Below are positions 55,776-64,000 of a DNA stretch of 64,000 nucleotides, in pieces. The first letter of the stretch is position 1. Every line of letters starts with the position of its first letter. Made by a program: the position numbers and the translations under genes. The stretch comes from Macrosoma leucophasiata (Eukaryota > Arthropoda > Insecta > Lepidoptera > Hedylidae): positions 2,418,001 to 2,482,000 of the forward strand of contig JAWQUS010000022.1 of assembly GCA_036365455.1 (NCBI GenBank), given 5' to 3'. Under the pieces are notes generated by a model, which made no database searches, had not been told where the DNA came from, and worked only from the letters and a program-made list of their open reading frames with translations.

Positions 55776-56437
55776 ACGAGACAGTAGTAATCTTATTGGA
55801 AGTGAAAAATAAACATTTTTGACTGTTAACTTGGTTTAGCAACAGTGGCATATTTGCCTGCCTAGGTCTAGCCATCAAAGTTTATAAAGCTTGGCGAGTT
55901 AATTTGTGGTAGATAAATAATGTTTTTAGCAAGAAAAACTTAAATAAAAAAAGGTATTGTAGTCAAAGGTGATAGATAGTCACAAGTCCAAATTTGACTG
56001 AGTCAAGCAAAAAAGCGAAATATGTATGTTGCATTACAAAACAGGAACAAAAAACATCATTTCAATAGGATTATAACAATATAGACTTATTTATCTAAAA
56101 AGTTACCAATAAAACTTACAAAAATGGCGATTATATGTATTGACTACCGTGAAAAATGTACAAATAAAAATTTAAAAACCGTTGAAGTAAAATATAATTT
56201 GATTAATGATGTTGAATTCAGCCCATTATTAATAAATAATAAATTAGAATCTGTGAATAAAATACTGTGAAAAACCCTCATAATTTTGTTGAATTATTTT
56301 CTACGCCAGACAATGTTTTTATAATTGTGAAGCTAATAAAATTATGTATCTCCGAAAAGCGACGGTTAAAGTCCGGTTCGAAGTACTCGTATATTATTCA
56401 TTCAGTAACCTTGAACTTGTTATGTTATTATAATATG
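55776..56437. other. No gene seen
   Basis: AT-rich, apparently unique. Confidence 0.4.
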
Positions 56438-56690
56438 CGGGCGTAGGCACAACCGCATTACCTAATTTACTAGCCGCTAAATGGTAGTGTTCAGCACTCG
56501 TGTTCCGGTCAGGTGGTAATGTACGGCCCTGTAATTTCCGGCACAGAGGCTTAACACCTTCAGCCTCAGGAGTGATAACGCATCTGCATTTTGACCTTGG
56601 TATTTGTGTAAGTGTCTATAGGCTGCAGTCATCACTTAACATCAATGTGAACTGCATGCTTGTTTGCCACTTCCATTACATAAAAAACTT
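56438..56690 (+). repeat. Family A repeat, slightly 5'-truncated
   Basis: From GCGGGCGTAGGCAC to ACATAAAAAAC. Confidence 0.88.
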
Positions 56691-57071
56691 AACGAAAATA
56701 TTATTATCTCACCCAACCACACCCACACACAATCTTACATCATACGATAACACTTTCTATACAATAATGCAAATTTCTTACCAAACACAAATGTGACCTC
56801 AAGCCAAGGTTACGTCGGTAGATTTTTGTGAAATTTCGGACATCCTTCCTCGTTCAAGGTCACCTTCACCTTGAAAACCACTTGTTTTGGAGAAATGTTG
56901 TAATAAACTCACATTTAAGTATTTCTGTAAACACTAATAGCTGTAGAGATTGTTTGTTTGTTTATTAGATTTTTGAGATATTTTATTGTACCAACTTTTT
57001 AAATATTTGTATAGTCTGTGAAACAGGAAATGAGCGAAACGCTTTTCCCTTTTTTCTTTGATTATCTTAAT
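56691..57071. other. No gene seen
   Basis: No repeat or frame recognised before the LINE F target site. Confidence 0.4.
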
Positions 57072-57084
57072 TTCTTTTCTTGTA

Positions 57085-57650
57085 TGTATGTATCTTCACG
57101 CCAGGTCCCTAACGGGGTAGGCAGAGAGTGTAGAGCGCCAGACATCCCGGTTCTGACAAACCTCTCGTGCCTCGTCTACCTTCATCATTCTCTTCATACA
57201 TGCACGCCGATTCCTAAGACTTTTGACCCCACCATCAGACAGAACTCGACCTATTTGGTCAAGGTAGGTCAGCCTTGGTCTTCCTGGGCCTCTGCAACCA
57301 TCCACATTCGCATTGTATATCTGTTTAGTCATTCGCTCATTCGACATTCTTTCTATATGCCCGAACCATCGGAGCATGCCTTTTTTCATTTTTACACCGA
57401 TACTATCATTCACACAAAGTCTCTTTCTTACATCTTCATTACGAACGCGATCGGTGAGTGATACACCGCAGATCTTGCGCAAAGATCTCATCTCGACCGC
57501 GTTCAACTTACTTTCATGCTCTTTCCTGCATACCCAGCTCTCGCTTCCATATAAAAGCGTTGGAGTAAGTACAGCATTATGTACGGCTAGTCGAGCCCGC
57601 TGGCTGAGATGTTTAGATTCTAGCAGCTTACCCAACGCTCCATTCACGCA
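57085..57650 (-). pseudogene. LINE F: reverse transcriptase C-terminus, second copy
   Basis: A minus-strand open frame of about 183 residues, almost identical to 15.6 kb (SESWVCRKEHESKLN, VRNEDVRKRL, GPGRPRLTYLDQIGRV). 13-bp target duplication TTCTTTTCTTGTA at 57072-57084 and 57651-57663. Its 5' truncation lies within about 40 bp of that in the 15.6 kb copy. The catalytic domain is absent. Confidence 0.88.
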
Positions 57651-57663
57651 TTCTTTTCTTGTA

Positions 57664-58084
57664 GGTACGTAAACCTAAAAAGCTTAATATTACCTACACT
57701 GCGGTTGGAGAAACTGACCTACCTTGACCAACTAGGCTAGATAAAAATAGTGTCAAGACTTCGATATTATAATTAGGTATACATGCACTTACGCACATAT
57801 TCGCTTACATTATTAGGTATTATACATCTGTACATTTGTAAAACAAAGCTCCTCGCCGCGTCTGTCTTGTCTGTTTGCTTGATAGATAATATCTTAGAAA
57901 TCGTCGCAAGAAAATAGCGCACATACCTAATAATAAATTAAATTCAAACGTTTTATTCTCACCAATGTCGAAGTATGGGATCTGCTTGATAAAAAAATAA
58001 TAATTAAAAGAAACGTGTGGTAAATGATTTTACTTCAAAAATAAGTAAGATTGATGGCCCTAGGATCTCACTTTATTGAGAAGT
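57664..58084. other. No gene seen
   Basis: AT-rich, apparently unique; may be upstream intron or flank of the CD36-family gene. Confidence 0.35.
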
Positions 58085-58165
58085 TATATATGACAACTCT
58101 TGAGAAAACTTCCTGTGCGCGATGTAACTCGGTCATACGCCATCTTCCGTATTAGACAAGAAATT
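58085..58165 (-). repeat. Family T fragment
   Basis: CAACTCTTGAGAAAACTTCC to CCGTATTAGACAAG. Confidence 0.5.
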
Positions 58166-58174
58166 TATTTATTT

Positions 58175-58290
58175 ATACTTTTATGCACATTGTACATATG
58201 GCGGACTTAATGCCACTAGGCATTCTCTGACAGTCAACCATGGGGTTATGGGACAAATTGTGTAGGGTGCGGGAAAAAAAATAAATAAAT
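58175..58290 (-). repeat. CR1/Jockey-type LINE 3' tail
   Basis: On the minus strand: GTTGACTGTCAGAGAATGCC, GCATTAAGTCCGCC, then (TAAA)n. Confidence 0.65.
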
Positions 58291-58337
58291 AAAATGGACT
58301 TCGCTAATGTTCCGGCGGCGGCGCCGGAGGCCTTTGA

Positions 58338-58674
58338 GACGTCCCACTGCTGGGCACGAGTCTCTCCCCTTTTTGGGGGAGGAGGTCTGGAGCTTACCTA
58401 CTCCACCACGTTGCTCTAATATGGGTTGATGGAGATACCTACGGGTTAGTGGCCAACTCGCTGTCGGATATTTTCAAACCGCCCATAAGGCCTCCGACAA
58501 GGTTTAACGACTGCTATCTATCTATAGCAACCAGGACCGACGATTTTACGTGCCCTTCGAAGCATGGAAACGCGTATTTTAATTTGCCACTAGCGGTCAC
58601 CCATCACACACCCGACCGCGCCCGTATCGCACAACCGAGTAGATAAGTACACCAGCCGCGGTGCCATGCGCGCT
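58338..58674 (-). repeat. Family B SINE
   Basis: Complete reverse copy ending 60 bp before the first CD36-family exon. Confidence 0.85.
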
Positions 58675-58735
58675 TCGCATGCATAAGGCACTACACATTA
58701 TTAAGTGTTAATATGCAATTATTATCTTGTTCCAG

Positions 58736-58827
58736 GTCTATTCATCCTGTTGATGCTGGGCTTCATCTCAGTGAGCATCGGTTCCTTCATACTGTTCGCG
58801 CGTCCCTACGATTTCTTGTTCAAACAG
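58736..58827 (+). CDS. CD36/scavenger receptor class B family, exon with N-terminal membrane helix
   Basis: Acceptor TTGTTCCAG/G and donor CAG/GTTGGT. The first two bases complete a Gly codon, then 30 codons: a hydrophobic helix (LFILLMLGFISVSIGSFILF) followed by ARPYDFLFKQ. In CD36 proteins this is the N-terminal membrane anchor, leading into the lipid-binding extracellular or lysosomal domain. Phase 0 at the 3' end joins cleanly to the exon at 59087. The initiating exon (short cytoplasmic tail) is upstream and not recognised. Family members bind lipids, carotenoids or modified lipoproteins; the exact ligand is unknown. SNMP is less likely, as its N-terminus differs. Confidence 0.85.
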
Positions 58828-59086
58828 GTTGGTCATTTTTTTTCTTTGTCTTCAAATAATTATATACTAGTGGCCCGCCCCGGCTTCGCACGGGCGCAAT
58901 GTTACCTACATTACTACTATCAGCAGCAGCGTCCTGCATTGAAACCACTATCGCCAATCCGCATAACAAGCGAAGCAATCATATCCCCCTTATGGGCAGG
59001 CTTAAGCCAGCAGTAAACATCATTCGGTTGAAATGATGATTATGAGACCTTTACAATATACTCACAAATGACTGCTGGTTCCACAG

Positions 59087-59250
59087 AAAACAATCCTGAC
59101 GGATGGCGGGGAGATATTCGAAATGTGGCGCAAACCAGAAGTCAGCCTGTACTGCAGGGTATTCCTCTTCAATATCACCAACGCCGAGGAGTACATGTCT
59201 GGGAAAGCCGACAAGATTAAGGTTGAAGAAATCGGCCCATATACGTACAG
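59087..59250 (+). CDS. CD36/scavenger receptor class B family, ectodomain exon
   Basis: Acceptor TTCCACAG/AAAAC, donor TACAG/GTAAG. 54 codons plus two bases. It encodes GGEIFEMWRKPEVSLYCRVF, LFNITNAEEYMSGKADKIKV and EEIGPYTYR, the strongest CD36 signature (x-x-W-x-x-P, F-N-(I/V)-T-N-x-E-E, E-x-GPY-x-(Y/F)). NIT is a potential N-glycosylation site. The intron before it (58828-59086) holds a LINE-tail phrase; the intron after it (59251-59834) holds two diverged family A pieces. Confidence 0.93.
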
Positions 59251-59255
59251 GTAAG

Positions 59256-59690
59256 TTTTTTTTATTTTAAGATGGCAAACAAGCATGCATCTCACGTTGC
59301 TGTTAAGTTGCTGCAGTCTTTAAGCATCTTCACTAAAACCAGAGGTCAAAATGTAGATGCGTTGCCACTCCTGAGATCTGATCTGTTGGCTCTATCATAG
59401 TTCTTAAGGGGTTGATTTTAATGAAATTTAGTGCAGAGGTAGACTAGACCTTGAGAAAGAATATGGGCAGATGCTGCTGGGCTAGTGTGAAAGCTATTAT
59501 GGAGCACCATCTAACCGGAACACGACAGTGCTGAACACTACCATTTGAGTCCATTTGGCGGCAGATAGGTAATGCGGTGCCTATGAGCTCGAGGACAACG
59601 CTTTGCATTTTGTGCTCGCGTCTTTGTGTAAGTGGCTATAGGCTGCAGTCATTACTTAACAATGTGAACTACATGCTGTGATGGCCGAAC
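59256..59690. repeat. Diverged family A pieces in a CD36-family intron
   Basis: 59256-59590 is a reverse copy with interruptions; 59606-59690 is a forward 3' fragment. Confidence 0.65.
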
Positions 59691-59834
59691 TATGATTGTG
59701 GATACATAGTTGCGGCGCATTTTCCACGCTTACATTACCATTCAATCCTTATTTATCTATTCCGTGGTTGTACCTAGTACAAACTTTTTGTTCTAAGTTA
59801 CAGCTCTAAATTATCCTCAACTTACACTTTCCAG

Positions 59835-59979
59835 AGAGGAGCTAGAACATTCGAACGTGACCTTCAATGAGAACGGAACCCTGTCGACTATTCCGCGACA
59901 TCCTCTGGTCTGGGTGGAGGAGTTGTCTGAGGGGAACCGGGAGGATGACATTATGTATCTGCCGAACATTGCTTTACTG
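59835..59979 (+). CDS. CD36/scavenger receptor class B family, third exon
   Basis: Acceptor CACTTTCCAG/A, donor TTACTG/GTAAGT. The first base completes the Arg codon, then 48 codons to phase 0. It reads EELEHSNVTFNENGTLSTIP, RHPLVWVEELSEGNREDDIM and YLPNIALL, matching the CD36 pattern in which Y-x-(F/Y)-x-E is followed by a variable strand and D-x-I-x-x-(L/V)-N. NVT and NGT are potential glycosylation sites. Directly followed by a tandem copy. Confidence 0.92.
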
Positions 59980-60051
59980 GTAAGTAGACTTTTTTTTACG
60001 AGGTGGAAATATCATTCAACCGACTCTTTGGGGGATGAGTCGGGATATGAG

Positions 60052-60193
60052 GGACTTCGAACGTTCGAACGTGACGTTCAATGAGAACGGGACCCTGTCG
60101 ACTATTCCGCGACATCCTCTGGTCTGGGTGGAGGAGTTGTCGGAGGGGAACAGGGAGGACGATATTATGTATCTTCCGAACATTGCTTTACTG
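60052..60193 (+). pseudogene. Tandem partial copy of the third CD36-family exon
   Basis: From the SNVTFN codons to NIALL it encodes the same residues as 59835-59979. Seven third- or first-position differences are all synonymous. A fortuitous AG at 60050-60051 would give an in-phase exon starting (R)DFERSN, one codon shorter. The upstream tract is purine-rich, lacking the original polypyrimidine acceptor. The donor reads CTG/GCAAGT (GC type). The following ~80 bp of intron is also duplicated. It could be an alternative exon, a dead duplicate, or two haplotypes assembled in tandem. Confidence 0.7.
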
Positions 60194-60453
60194 GCAAGTA
60201 GACTTTTTATTACAATTTGGAAATGCCATTTCATTCAACCGACTCTTTGGGGGAAGAGTCGGGATATGAGGGACTTGGACTCTCTAAAACCACCTCGGTG
60301 CCGACTTCAGTGCAGAAAGGGGGGATCCGGGTACACTATAAACACTGCTCCGGTTTCCCCCACTGGTAAGTAGACTATTGTCTCTTACCTTGCGTGGCTT
60401 AAATTGCTGAACGCAGTATTAATAGATTCATGGCGGGATGCTGTTGCATGCAC
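60194..60453 (+). other. Duplicated intron remainder
   Basis: The block GACTCTTTGGGGGAAGAGTCGG at 60241 repeats 60022. Another GTAAGTAGACTATTG at 60368 echoes the donor-side sequence. No further exon recognised. Confidence 0.5.
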
Positions 60454-60735
60454 CGTTTTTTTAATGTAATTGAAGGGGCAAACAGGCATGCAGTTCACAT
60501 TGATGTTAAGTAATGATTGCAGCCAATAGACACTTAACAAAGACCAAGGTCATAACGCAGATGCGTTACCACTCCTGAGGCCTAATGTGTTATGCCTCTT
60601 TGCCGGAAATTACAGGGCCCTACATTACCACCTGACCGGAACACGATAGTGCTGAACACTATAATTTAACGGCAAGTATATTAGGTAATGCGTCCCCTAC
60701 GCCCGCGAGCTCCGTCACTGGAGTACTACCACCAG
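60454..60735 (-). repeat. Family A repeat
   Basis: Near full length with a short T-run; a small deletion in the GGTGGTGCC block. Confidence 0.88.
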
Positions 60736-61374
60736 GTATAACACATACACATCGTGTTGTCGTACCATTGTTCAGTGTATTTAAGGTTGCCACTTCGTTA
60801 AACCTAATAACCGGACAGACCAGCAAGTTTTAGGACATTTGGGTAAATTTGCCGGACACCCGCGACAGAAGCGTTCAGCTGTGCACAGCGCTCGCTAGTT
60901 TGCAAAATGTAAAAAGCCTAATCGGACACCGAATCAAAATGCCTAACTTCGTCCGGATTTATCCGGTAGCCTTTACTGGACGGCAACACAAAGCTTGGGT
61001 TGCACTAAGATATTTGTTAAGGTAATTGTAATATTTCACATCCTTGTCTATCTTAAAGAAATCAGTTAAAGTTAGAAAAGGATGTTTGTTGTTGGATGTT
61101 ACAATAACTTTAACTTTAACAAATATCTAGGTGCACCCTAGGCTAAATGTATATTATATATTAGTATGTATTAGTATATATATTTTAATTCTGCAACGTA
61201 ACTATGTATAGGTACATATCTATTTTAAATATAAATACTTATATTTTGTGTATGTTTACTATTATATGTAGGTATATAAATATATTATTTGATTAATGAT
61301 AATATTTTTAGCTGTCCCTCATATTTTCACTTTTGTACCATTGCTGCACCTACTTCTTCGATATCCTCACTACC
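60736..61374. other. No exon seen
   Basis: Probably intron of the CD36-family gene. AT-rich (TATA-rich at 61.15-61.28 kb). An inverted pair around AGATATTTGTTAAGG (61.01 kb) and TTAACAAATATCTAG (61.12 kb) suggests a small inverted-repeat element. Confidence 0.35.
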
Positions 61375-61475
61375 CGAAGGTTGACTGGTAGAAAACGCCT
61401 AGTGGCGTTAAGTCCGCCTTATATATAATTTCTGTGCATACATAAAAGAATAAATAAATAAATAAAAAAGAAATG
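61375..61475 (+). repeat. CR1/Jockey-type LINE 3' tail
   Basis: GTTGACTGGTAGAAAACGCC, GCGTTAAGTCCGCC, then (TAAA)n at 61450-61466. Confidence 0.7.
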
Positions 61476-61925
61476 TATTAAGTATATTTTATGTTTCGGT
61501 ACTAAATCTTTGGTTATTTTAACGAATAAGTAGTAATGTTCGTAACCTATACAACATGTAACAGGATTGAATGTACAACTAGTTTGTTCAGAATCGATAA
61601 CCGAATCGATTTCATGCATTTTTGATATAGGTAATATTATGTCCCAAAATTAATTACAATTCAGGAAATTATGGTCACCCATTTGGTGTACAGTCAATAC
61701 TAACGAAAATGACAGTAACGTCTATCCAAAATAAAATGCTCGTCTCAACAAGTTTATTAGATCTCGTTGAGACGTACTTTTAATTATAAATAATAATTTA
61801 TGAAATAAAATAGTGGAAATTAATCTTATTACTCGCGATTGTTAAATAAGGGTACGCAAGTTACAGTACATCACATTACAAGAGTGTGCGTGTGTTAGTA
61901 GGTTCGTGTTATTTATGCGGCCGTT
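61476..61925. other. No exon seen
   Basis: AT-rich. A short inverted pair CTCGTCTCAACAAG / TCTCGTTGAGACG near 61740-61780. Confidence 0.35.
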
Positions 61926-61927
61926 TT

Positions 61928-62300
61928 TTTTTTTTTTTTAATATATTGGCATCGCTATTACGCATATTGCCAGTGTCAAGTAAAATGATATTTCGTATTC
62001 GCAAGCAGCGTAAAAGTAAGTGTCAGTCGGTCAATTACAAGTCAGTCAGTCAGAGTCACAGTCAGTAATTCAAGTAAAGCGATGGCTACTTTACTAGAAC
62101 ATTTTAAATGAAGTTTTGGAGGCAAACTGAAAAGCCGTGTTTTCGCACTGTTATTTTAATTCACTATACACGGGCACTGTAATAAACGTATATCAAACAA
62201 AATACCACCAACTTTATTTAATATAACTCAAAAATACACTAAGAAAATGAAATAAAATAAGAGCACCACACGCCTCTTTCAAGTGTCCGCCAAAACTCTA
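61928..62300 (+). repeat. Family M repeat
   Basis: T-run, GGCATCGCTATTACGC, GCGATGGCTACTTTAC, to CACACGCCTCTTTCAAG. Confidence 0.65.
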
Positions 62301-62486
62301 TACGGCCGTTAGTAGAGGTAGGGTAAGTATGGATAGGGTGTGCATACTGTTCGTACAAATTGAGGACAACTTATTTCTTCAATAAAAAATATTAAATACA
62401 TAAACATGTGATTTCAGTTCATGTATTATGATTATAACTCGATTTTCTAGTCGGGGTGTTAGAGAGTGTGCATTATTCCCGTTAAT

Positions 62487-62752
62487 TTTTTTTTTTTTTA
62501 TGTTATGGAAGTGGCAAACAAGCATGCAGTTCACATTGATGTTAAGTGATGACTGCAGCCTATAGACACCCACACAAAGACCAAGGTCACAATGCAGATG
62601 CGTTGCCACTCCTGAGGCCTAAGGTGTTATGCCTCTGTGCCGGAAATTACAGGGCCATACATTACCACCTGACCGGAACACGATAGTGCTGAACACTACC
62701 ATTTAGCGGCAAGTATATTAGGTAATGCGGTGGTAATGCTCTACCACCAGTA
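62487..62752 (-). repeat. Family A repeat
   Basis: T-run to ACCACCAGT with about 30 bp missing near the 5' end (GGTGGTAATGCTCTACC). Confidence 0.88.
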
Positions 62753-63580
62753 AAACACATGTGGTATATTTGTTCTTTCTACTAACTTATTGATAACGCA
62801 GCGACCTTTTATCTTAAGTTCAGGGCTATTAATGGCAATTGATCGTAATACTTCGCATTTATATCGATTCCTTTGCAGTGAAAGCTAAGAGAAAGCTTGT
62901 GCTAAATATGGGCTATTCGGAGGGTCCGATCACTTCGGACTTAGATTAAGGGCCACAAATCTCAGTGCAAATTCACAGATTTTTAATAATTATAAAATCG
63001 TGTGTTCACCGTTGATAAGGTAAGAGAGTAATAATAAAAAATCGTCATTTGTTTATTTTTCTTCGAATATCAAATAAGCTTTTTTCTTTTTAATATTCAG
63101 CCAGTCATGATCGCGCTAATTCTCATTAGGCCAAGTAAAAACTCTTTGGACGCCCGGCAAATCGAATTTGTGCTAGTCAATGATGTTATATGTTACTAGA
63201 TTGGCAGTTTACGGCCGCAACGTGTAGCCCCTTCGAAGATGCGCACAGACATATCTGACCTCGGTTCCCTGCTTGACATGAAGTGCGACAGACGCGTCAC
63301 GCTCGTCCGTCAAACTTACTTAAAATGGCGAAATGTATTGATAAAAAATGTGTATCATGATCCGAAAAGAATGATACTGCAAGTGGCATTACTTTTCACG
63401 AATAAGTTCGCATAATTTTTATCATATTGCCTAAATTACATCAAAAAACAAAATAAATACATCGTGCATAATTTTTTCCATCGGTGTTGCTAGTAAAACA
63501 ATTGGAAATTTTCCCACTATTTAGGGAGTAAATTTAATGAATTACACTAAAAGGATTTAACAAATCGATCCAGTCCTTGA
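62753..63580. other. No exon seen
   Basis: Mostly unique AT-rich DNA; no CD36-like frame found. Confidence 0.35.
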
Positions 63581-63850
63581 CTGGTGGTAGAGCCCCAGTG
63601 ATGGAGCTCGTGGGCGTAGGCACCACCGCATTGGCTTATATACTTGCCGCTAAATGGTAGTGTTCAGCACTATGGTGTTCCGGTCAGGTGGTAATGTACG
63701 GCCATGTAATTTCCATCACAGAGGCATAACGTGACAACGCATCTACATTTTGACCTCTGGTCATTGTGTGGGTGTCTATAGGCTGCAGTCACCACTTAAC
63801 ATCAATGTGAACTGCATGCTTGTTTGCCACTTTTAATAAGAACATAAAAA
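63581..63850 (+). repeat. Family A repeat
   Basis: Forward copy with about 25 bp deleted after CAGAGGCATAAC. Confidence 0.88.
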
Positions 63851-63885
63851 AGTCGTTCCTGAGATGCGCGTTCCAAAAACAATCA

Positions 63886-64000
63886 AATGGTAGTGTTCAG
63901 CACTATTGTGTTCGGGTCAGGTTGTAATGTACGCCTCTGTAATTTCCGGCACAGAGGCATAACACCTTAGGCCTTAGGAGTGGTAACATATATGGATTTT
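63886..64000 (+). repeat. Family A repeat, cut by the window end
   Basis: Starts at AAATGGTAGTGTTCAGC, directly behind the previous copy in the same orientation; its 3' part lies beyond the window. Confidence 0.85.

Noticed and set aside
60052..60193. Treating the second CD36-family exon copy as a confirmed alternative exon
   Set aside because: No polypyrimidine acceptor, GC donor, and assembly duplication not excluded; left as a hypothesis.
28298..62609. Recurrent short peptide YRLQSSLNINVNCMLVCH in many ORFs
   Set aside because: It is the translation of the same stretch of family A in one frame, present only where the repeat is. Not a protein family.

Overview
This window reads as a repeat-saturated stretch of an insect nuclear genome, most probably a moth or butterfly. 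The support is indirect: AT-rich DNA, GT-AG introns, tRNA-headed SINEs, mariner, hAT, RTE and CR1/Jockey-type remnants, and one CD36-family host gene. The species cannot be told from sequence alone. Only one host gene is securely visible. Nearly everything else is transposon-derived, often nested two or three deep.

Host gene. At 58.7-60.2 kb on the + strand lie three consecutive exons of a CD36/scavenger-receptor-B protein: the N-terminal membrane helix and the start of the ectodomain. Earlier and later exons are outside the window or not recognised. The third exon is followed by a partial tandem copy whose aligned codons differ only synonymously.

Repeat families, with working names used in the feature list. 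A: about 290 bp, poly(A)-ended, about three dozen full or partial copies. B: SINE starting GCGCGCATGG, with a 3' end like the RTE element's. C: tRNA-headed SINE of about 307 bp, with a 3' end like LINE F's. D: tRNA-headed SINE of about 200 bp. E: 307-bp unit carrying a tRNA-like cloverleaf, inserted as a trimer or as inverted dimers. F: LINE reverse-transcriptase C-terminus, 5'-truncated. G, H, I, J, S: inverted-repeat (MITE-like) elements. K, L: short tails beginning CTAGCTG. M, N, O, P, Q, T, U: unclassified repeats.

Layout. 0-10 kb: AT-rich DNA, LINE remnants, and a compound inverted-repeat element (4.9-5.8 kb) enclosing a long hairpin rich in TATCGATA. 10-22 kb: families M, A, G, Q, C and B, a LINE endonuclease ORF (13.5 kb), LINE F (15.6 kb), and a 46-bp perfect palindrome (18.5 kb). 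22.6-23.9 kb: a complete but decayed mariner. 25.0-25.9 kb: the tRNA-like trimer. 27.15-27.87 kb: a hAT remnant with an 8-bp target duplication. 29-37 kb: dense nested A, B, J, H and S insertions and a second E insertion. 38.9-42.1 kb: an apparently full-length RTE retrotransposon with one in-frame stop. 42-58 kb: more A, C, D, G, H, K, E and F copies. 58.7-60.4 kb: the CD36-family exons. 60.4-64 kb: further A and M repeats.

The elements tell a coherent story. Autonomous LINEs (RTE, F, CR1/Jockey-like) sit with SINEs that appear to borrow their 3' ends. The nesting gives a relative chronology, and the tRNA-like family E has an unusual multimeric or inverted insertion habit that resembles Penelope-like mobilisation.
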